Source: Luidia sarsii (lineage: Eukaryota > Echinodermata > Asteroidea > Paxillosida > Luidiidae). From it: a stretch of 64,000 nt of DNA. A model generated the notes under the pieces. That model did not search any database. It worked only from the letters and a program-made list of their open reading frames with translations, and was not told where the DNA came from. The stretch is from positions 4,588,621 to 4,652,620 of the forward strand of contig OX465117.1 in the NCBI GenBank assembly GCA_949987565.1, in the 5' to 3' direction. Position numbers and translations under genes: made by a program. Shown in pieces: positions 58,401-64,000 of the stretch (its first letter is position 1; each line of letters starts with the position of its first letter).

Positions 58401-61400
58401 TTACGACTTGCCCCCTGTGGTAAGAAGGCGTTTTTATTTCATTGGTTTGAACTAACACGCTCTCTGAACTTAAAAAATTCTTATCTGAAGGAAAATGTGG
58501 GTCTGATGATGTGATTCCTGCTATATGTATGGCAGAGGTTTTTGTTAAATCCTTCTGATAATGTCTGATTTTACCACCTGCAACAAAAATACTTGACTGT
58601 TTAGAAAGGCCACAAGCTGGCTAGCTCAGGAATGCTGACCTACAGTATGTTAATTAAACCAGAGAACTCAGAGGTTTTCTTTGCTATTTTCAAAAAAGTT
58701 TTTTTTTGTCAAAAAGTTTCACTCTTAGTTTCTCTTCGCAAATATCTAAGAGGACAGCCATAATGGCTGTCCTCTCAGATATTTGCGTATAGAAACTTAA
58801 AAGTAAAACTCTCTCCCATATCATTATGCAAGGAAAAGGAAGCTGGTCAAGATGTATGCATGATGAAACATGTTTGTTTATGATATGGGAACAGCTCAAT
58901 TTGTCCTGTCTTGGAATGTCCCTTTATAAATAAGTCCCAATGAAACATATATGTACTTTGTATATTGTCACATCTAGTTTTAGTGAGCCTCCTTTATGGT
59001 TGGGGATATTTGCAGATTTGAATTGACTGCGTGCACCGACTCTCATACGAATAACAGCTCTAATAATTCAATTGACATGAACTTACACGTACTGCGATGT
59101 TTGTTATTGTGCATACACTGGCCATTCACACTAATTAGCATGCATTCACTTGAAGCATGGTTCGTGGATCACCAATCAATATGTTTTCCTGTGTCCTAAA
59201 ATCTTACTAAAAATTATGATTTGTATTTATATTCGCATTCCATTTAGAAACAGCATGATCACTTAAAATGTGACTGAGAATTGAAAATCGGTAAGTTATG
59301 TACATCCCCCAATTCAATTCTGTGTGGTTGTGCGTGATAAAAAGTGCACTTTATCAGTTTGTATTTCAAGGCATGGTGCACCTTCCTGTCAGTCATTCTT
59401 TGGTCATTAGTCTGGCATGCCTACACATGCATATATACATGTACATGTACATGTAGTTCTGTCTGCATTGGGCCAAACAAACGATCAAGTTTTGATTTGC
59501 AATTTCATTATGTCTAAATGTGTGCCAAACAACAAACAAAATTGGTGTTTCAAATCAGCTTCAAAGCACGTGTGTGATACTCACAACATTGAGAACATTG
59601 TAAGAATTGAAGAGCAAGACAATTAAGCCTAAAGCCAGTCTTCGGTTGTGTGTAGCTTTCTATTAGTAGCTAATTGTAACCCCCTGATCAGTTTAGTGAA
59701 GCATGCTGTAAACATTTCATTGATTTTCATAATATTTGATAATTTGGCACACATTTAGACATAATGAAATGGGTGTTTCAATCTCTTTTTGATTATTTTA
59801 GTGTGAACCACCCGAATTGATATAGATCTCTTTATCAGTAAAATAAGGCATATAAAGTGCATGCATTGTGTCGTTCTAGCTGCAGTGCGTGCATGCAAAG
59901 TTCTGTCAAACCCAGTCAAACTTGACCCAAGTTGAGTGTGTTTGTTTACACCCGTAAAGTTGTCAAATCAGGACTGTACATACATACATGTACATGTGTA
60001 CATGTACAAAATGTATGTACATACATGTACATGTACAGTCAGGCTGTGTATGAATATTTGGGCTTCAGTCAGGTACAACACTAAACCGTGGGAATACATG
60101 TATGTATACATGTACACTCTATAGTTACTATTTTGTTTTGTATGTGGAGACTTTGCTGTTTTCTCGTGCACTATAAAACCGAGTGAGAAACAACGTTTTA
60201 AAAATGTTCCCATTTCAACCACATTCACTTTCTTGGGCAGAAATGCGGTGTATGTCCCTTATAAAATATGATATAATAATTATGATAAACATGTAAGAAA
60301 TATTACGTGAAACAGATAAATATACTGAGTGCTCTAGTAAATGTTCTTTATCAACTTTCTCTTGTCATTGAACCCACAACACGTACAGTGACAGTCTCAT
60401 GTTTAAACCATGGGCCACAGGGCCAGTGTTGAGCCCACACTTGTCTGTTACTCGTATGAATTATTTTGTCTTTCAGTTGTTTTTTATTGTACTATTCTCA
60501 TAAGTTTTGATTACATGGGTTGTGACATGTTTGATGTGCAGGTGATGGCTTTTAATTGAAATATCCTTGCATGTTATATTTATCTATTTTGGCTACTGTA
60601 GGGCTAATGTTGCTGTCATTGTTGAAATATCACTGGTTATTCTGTCTGGAAAGAGGCCTGGATTGTATAGTATTTTGCCATATAGCATACCATTCACTGG
60701 GATGCCCTTTTTCTTGTTTGTAAATATTTAAATGCTATCAAATTTAATTATTAATTCTTTAAAACATATCTTAGGCCTACATGTATGTGTATTACTTTCA
60801 ATTCATGTACAGTGCCTTGTGATTGTGAATTAGGATTAATAATTAAGGCTCAACTCAAAATTTAGTGGGCCTGACGTTTCGATCCTAGTGGGACCTTTCT
60901 CAAAGGCAGAGTGACAAGGACAAATCAGATACATGTACATGGAAGAAGGGGGAAGATAGTGAATAGGACACGGATGAGAAACAAAGGACAAAGAGTAAAG
61001 CTGGTAGGGAGAGATCAAAAGGAAGGGCAAGGCGTAGGGTAGGGATTAGTGAGAAGAGGGGAAAGATCAAAGAAAGAAGTGTGGAGATAGAAGTGAACAC
61101 AAAAGAAGGATTATCAGAAAGCATGCATTGTGTTAGTCATTACCCTCCTGAATGTTGAGACCATGTGGTTGAATAGTCCGAAGACGCTTCATCCACATTT
61201 TCTCACGGCTAATTGCTGGACAGCATCACTATATATGGTGACCAAGGGAATCTATTCTCAGTAAACTAATTAATATAAGGCGCTATACAATGTATACATT
61301 TTGATTATTGTTATTTATAAGATGGATGTGCAGGTGTACTGTGTACAGTCTACATGTACTAGACTTTCGAAAACTGGTTAATTATGGTGTAACTTGACAA

Positions 61401-64000
61401 GTTGTTTTTACTGTCAGTGCCCCCTAGTACCATAACAATTGACTACAATGGTGTGACATACAACGATGGAGACTCCATCTCAGTGGTAGCAGGTGACGGT
61501 AGGCAGTTCACCTGTAACACGCCTGGTGTCTACCCACAAACCACCTTTACCTGGACCCTTCCATCGAACATCACTACAGACCAGCCACTGGGTACTACAA
61601 CCTCCTCTACCAATACTAATGGCACAGTAGATAGCTCCAATGTGATAACTGTCAGCATCGCTGAGAACCCAGCTACATCCCAGATGACATGTGGTGCTAC
61701 CAACAGGCAAGATGGATCCACACAACCTGAGATTAACATCACAGTTACTCTTCAGATTAAAGGTGTGGTACTTTTATCTACACATAATTATGCACGCATG
61801 TACATGTACACACTGTCATACTCATGTACAAAATCTTCACATGCAACTTGGAATTAATCAACAGGATTGTCGAGGGGATAGACAGTGTTACAAATTGTTA
61901 AATTAATACGATATTATGCACACTCCATGCAGAGCAAAGGAAAATAAAGTTGTTATTGAGTGTCAAATGCAATATTTACTTGTGAAGCTTATGTTTAATT
62001 GGTTTGATCCAATGCTGTATGTGAGGGAACTTAATTTGTTTCTTTGTTTCTTTGTTCAGTTCCGCCCAAGGAGGTGCAGCTGTTGCAATCTGGTAGTGAA
62101 GTAGGAGGTTCACTGACTCTTGACCAAGGAACGCAATACACCTTGCAATGTTTGGTACAGGGTACCAGACCAGCTGCATCTATCCAATGGTTGGTATCCA
62201 ATGCAATGCCTTCTACTGGTGTTGGAGGTCCAACCTCATCTCTAAATAATGGATTGTATGACACATTAGGCTCCTGGACATTCACTGCAGCCAGAACCCA
62301 TCACAAGCAAGAGGTGAAATGTGTAGCAAGCACTGACGAGTCAACTCAGCCATACCAACAAGACAAGACAACCATTAATGTCATAGGTAAGAAAAATAAA
62401 ATGTTCCTGCAAATGTAACTTACAACAACATAATTAAAACATGTACGTGTGTGTAATGGCTATCAGTGCTTGGAAATTAAGAGGTAAGGCTACTTCATTT
62501 CCCCTGTGATTTTGTGCGAAAAATAAACATTGTCAACCTTCCCAAAGAACAAAAGGAAGCATACATGTCTACTGGTACTTACATTGTATGTTATTAATTA
62601 TGTTAATAATAATAATAATAATTGTTTATGTTAATAATTCTCAATTCCCATGAAATGCTTCTTACTACCAAGGCATGAAAGCTAAATGCAGAGCTTATTT
62701 AGAATATTTTTAGTTTGAATTATTCTCTCATTCTGAGCGGATTTTCATGAAACATTTCAGGTCCTAAGCAGTAAGAAAGGACAAGACAGAAGTAGCCACA
62801 TGTAGGCCTATATGTAGGGGTTAAGGCCAGTTGACACATGGTTGAATAAAGGCAATGGGGTACATGTATGCACATGTACATGTATATGTAAATTACTGCC
62901 CTTGTGTCTATTCTGACATCCTGAATGTTTGTGTGGTGTGGGATAGAGGGGAGGGATTTTAGACTCAGTGGTCTATTTCATCAAACTCATCATAATTTAC
63001 TACCAATCGGAAGGCGATTAGAGATGCACATAAACAAAGTGACATATGATAATGGATAATCAATCATAAGTTGCGATGAATTGCAAGACATTGAGCGATG
63101 CACAGAAACCATACGGCCTTATGTTTTCCAACATAAGGCTTTGTGAAATCCACTCCTAGTCTTTGTCCATATGTTGCAATTATGGTCATGTCATCAATGA
63201 CTGTAATGTGACAGGTCTGCGCTGTCCACTCACTGAACTTGATCATTCTGAGCTCAATGGCATGGCTCTGCTTAACATAAGCGTCAGCGGTCATGGAAGC
63301 AAAAGTTCTGCGCTTAGCATAAGCGTATTTCACAGCCAATAATATTTCTTACTTCTGTAAGCGCAAAATTATTCACTACGCGTATGAATTGCTTCCCTAC
63401 CTGGAATGCAAAATAAATCTTTACGTTGTCTTCTACTAATTGCCGTGTTTTTGGAAATATTTTTGGCAAAGGAGGTACATGTAAAGCAACATCATTAGGG
63501 GTAAAAAACCAATAGGCATACCTTGCCCAAACCTGCGTCAGTGAAAATATTTCTAGGGGTTTTGTCTGAAGTCGCGGTTGCTCTTGAAATTTAGGTCGTC
63601 AAATTCAATGATCGCGATCCATGAAATGAGATGTGCGCTTACAGCGTCCCGTAAGCGCAGAATTCTGCGTTAAGCAGAGCCATGAAATTGCTTGGGCCCT
63701 GATCTCATGACTTATATTTACAATGTACATATGTACATGTACCTCACCAACCATTGCCAACTGGTAATTCTGAATGTGCGTGATCAGTTTACATGTATTT
63801 ATAAACAAAATAACATTAACCACCAGCGTGACCAACCATTTGAACATTCATTTGTTTTCACATTGTCTTAAGAGGTGGAGTACTGCATATATACACTAAA
63901 TCATTTGTTGTCATCTTTCTATAGGTCCTCCAGATACACCTTTGATCACGTCAACCTCACCCATGACTGAAGGTGTGTCTACCAGCCTGACATGTACAGC
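55487..64000 (+). CDS. Second Ig-domain receptor (probable tyrosine kinase), 5' part
   Basis: Head-to-head paralogue of the minus-strand receptor. Exons seen: 55487-55571 (signal peptide, TQTQLLLFFMVFCGE; a second in-frame ATG at 55496), 56632-57030 (Ig 1), 61418-61762 (Ig 2), 62060-62386 (Ig 3), and 63925 to beyond the window (start of Ig 4, PPDTPLITSTSPMTEGVSTS). All are phase 1 and match the partner's exons in order; exons 3 and 4 have the same lengths (345 and 327 bp) and are nearly identical. The FN3, membrane and kinase parts would lie beyond 64 kb, so kinase identity is inferred from the paralogue. Confidence 0.85.
55649..55840. mobile_element. Short MITE with TAGTCCGAGTAACTTGGAC ends
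   Basis: A 192-bp element. Left end TAGTCCGAGTAACTTGGAC, right end GTCCAAGTTACTCTGACTA (inverted, one mismatch). The inside is also partly mirrored (ACAATCGCCC / GGGCGATTGT; GGGAGTCGGGCGATAG / CTATCGCACGACTCCC). Same family as the foldback at 19.4-20.0 kb. It lies in intron 1 of the plus-strand receptor. Confidence 0.85.
55870..56400 (-). mobile_element. Penelope-like element 3' fragment
   Basis: Minus-strand translation contains PPVGHHFNLPNYSIIDMSVN and, after a one-base shift, WIKHLCTILSHGLNIQAGND before a stop near 56085. These align with [10 protein letters not shown] and [19 protein letters not shown] of the 23.9-26.1-kb element. A pyrimidine-rich tail follows (55880-56060). A diverged, 5'-truncated copy. 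Confidence 0.78.
57031..60860. other. Intron 2 of the plus-strand receptor, mostly unassigned
   Basis: AT-rich. A small CpG-rich patch at 57300-57420 has an open frame (MSGQAACATSTTVMAAPTCS, then RVDRFREHHDFREPISKL) ending at a good GTAAAT donor; it looks like a first exon but I cannot find its partner. TACATG microsatellite runs lie near 59440 and 60000. The 58737-58787 palindrome and a Penelope-like 3' fragment (60860-61250) are listed separately. Confidence 0.35.
58737..58787. repeat. 25-bp near-perfect palindrome (hairpin)
   Basis: Arms 58737-58761 and 58763-58787 are reverse complements at 24 of 25 positions with a single-base spacer. The arm starts CGCAAATATCT and ends GGACAGCCAT. Weaker pairing continues outward (GTTTCTCTT against TATAGAAAC). 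Confidence 0.92.
60860..61250 (-). mobile_element. Penelope-like element 3' end, 5'-truncated
   Basis: Minus strand: the C-terminus (GAGAAAATGTGGATGAAGCG, encoding [20 protein letters not shown]) is followed by the same pyrimidine-rich tail and the same end fold (60869-60907) as the 23.9-26.1-kb element, with high nucleotide identity. It starts just after the GIY-YIG domain. Confidence 0.88.
62387..63924. other. Intron 4 of the plus-strand receptor
   Basis: No exon seen. It holds the MITE-like element at 63261-63684. A 91-codon minus frame at 63064-63339 has no recognisable domain and overlaps that element; I leave it out as a gene. Confidence 0.45.
63261..63684. mobile_element. MITE-like element with 16-bp terminal inverted repeats
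   Basis: CATGGCTCTGCTTAAC (63261-63276) and GTTAAGCAGAGCCATG (63669-63684) are exact inverted repeats 424 bp apart end to end. The inside carries related short blocks (TCTGCGCTTA, TAAGCGCAGAATTCTGCG). No transposase is encoded. Confidence 0.72.

Overview
This is a eukaryotic nuclear window. It has small exons with GT/AG borders, large introns, TATA-type promoters and a high density of transposable elements and minisatellites. There are no bacterial-style operons. The gene content (secreted F5/8 type C proteins, and receptor tyrosine kinases with long immunoglobulin ectodomains) together with Penelope-like elements and many minisatellites points to an invertebrate deuterostome. My best guess is a lancelet (Branchiostoma-like), with sea urchin or hemichordate as alternatives. 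The species call is inference.

Layout. 1-2.8 kb: a broken non-LTR retrotransposon on the minus strand. 3.5-27 kb: three paralogous genes for small secreted proteins, each with a signal peptide, a short Cys-containing module and one F5/8 type C (discoidin) domain, in five exons. Copy A (minus, 3529-6091) is a pseudogene. Copy B (plus, 11300-15101) and copy C (minus, 18049-26725) have all exons, splice sites and phases intact. Copy C is swollen by three mobile insertions whose empty sites can be read in the paralogues. 27-31.6 kb: non-coding spacer with fragments of the duplicated upstream block.

31.6-54.0 kb, minus strand: a complete receptor tyrosine kinase gene. I could assemble it from 20 exons whose phases all agree, giving about 1359 residues: signal peptide, seven Ig-like domains, one fibronectin III domain, a 5-codon micro-exon, an unrecognised Cys-rich module with a furin-type basic site, a transmembrane helix, a full kinase domain and a short tail with a YxxM motif. 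An intron inside the kinase domain carries a ~3 kb G-rich minisatellite (77-78 bp unit) that creates very long but spurious reading frames. Another intron holds Ty3/gypsy pieces and a 42-bp minisatellite. 55.5-64 kb, plus strand: the start of a second, head-to-head paralogue of the same receptor (signal peptide plus the first Ig exons, cut by the window edge). The two genes share a ~1.5 kb intergenic region that may act as a bidirectional promoter.

The biology suggested is two local gene families growing by inverted duplication: a secreted discoidin-domain family and a receptor kinase family. Both show patches of near identity beside diverged patches, as expected from gene conversion or partial re-duplication. 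No functional link between the two families can be shown from sequence alone.
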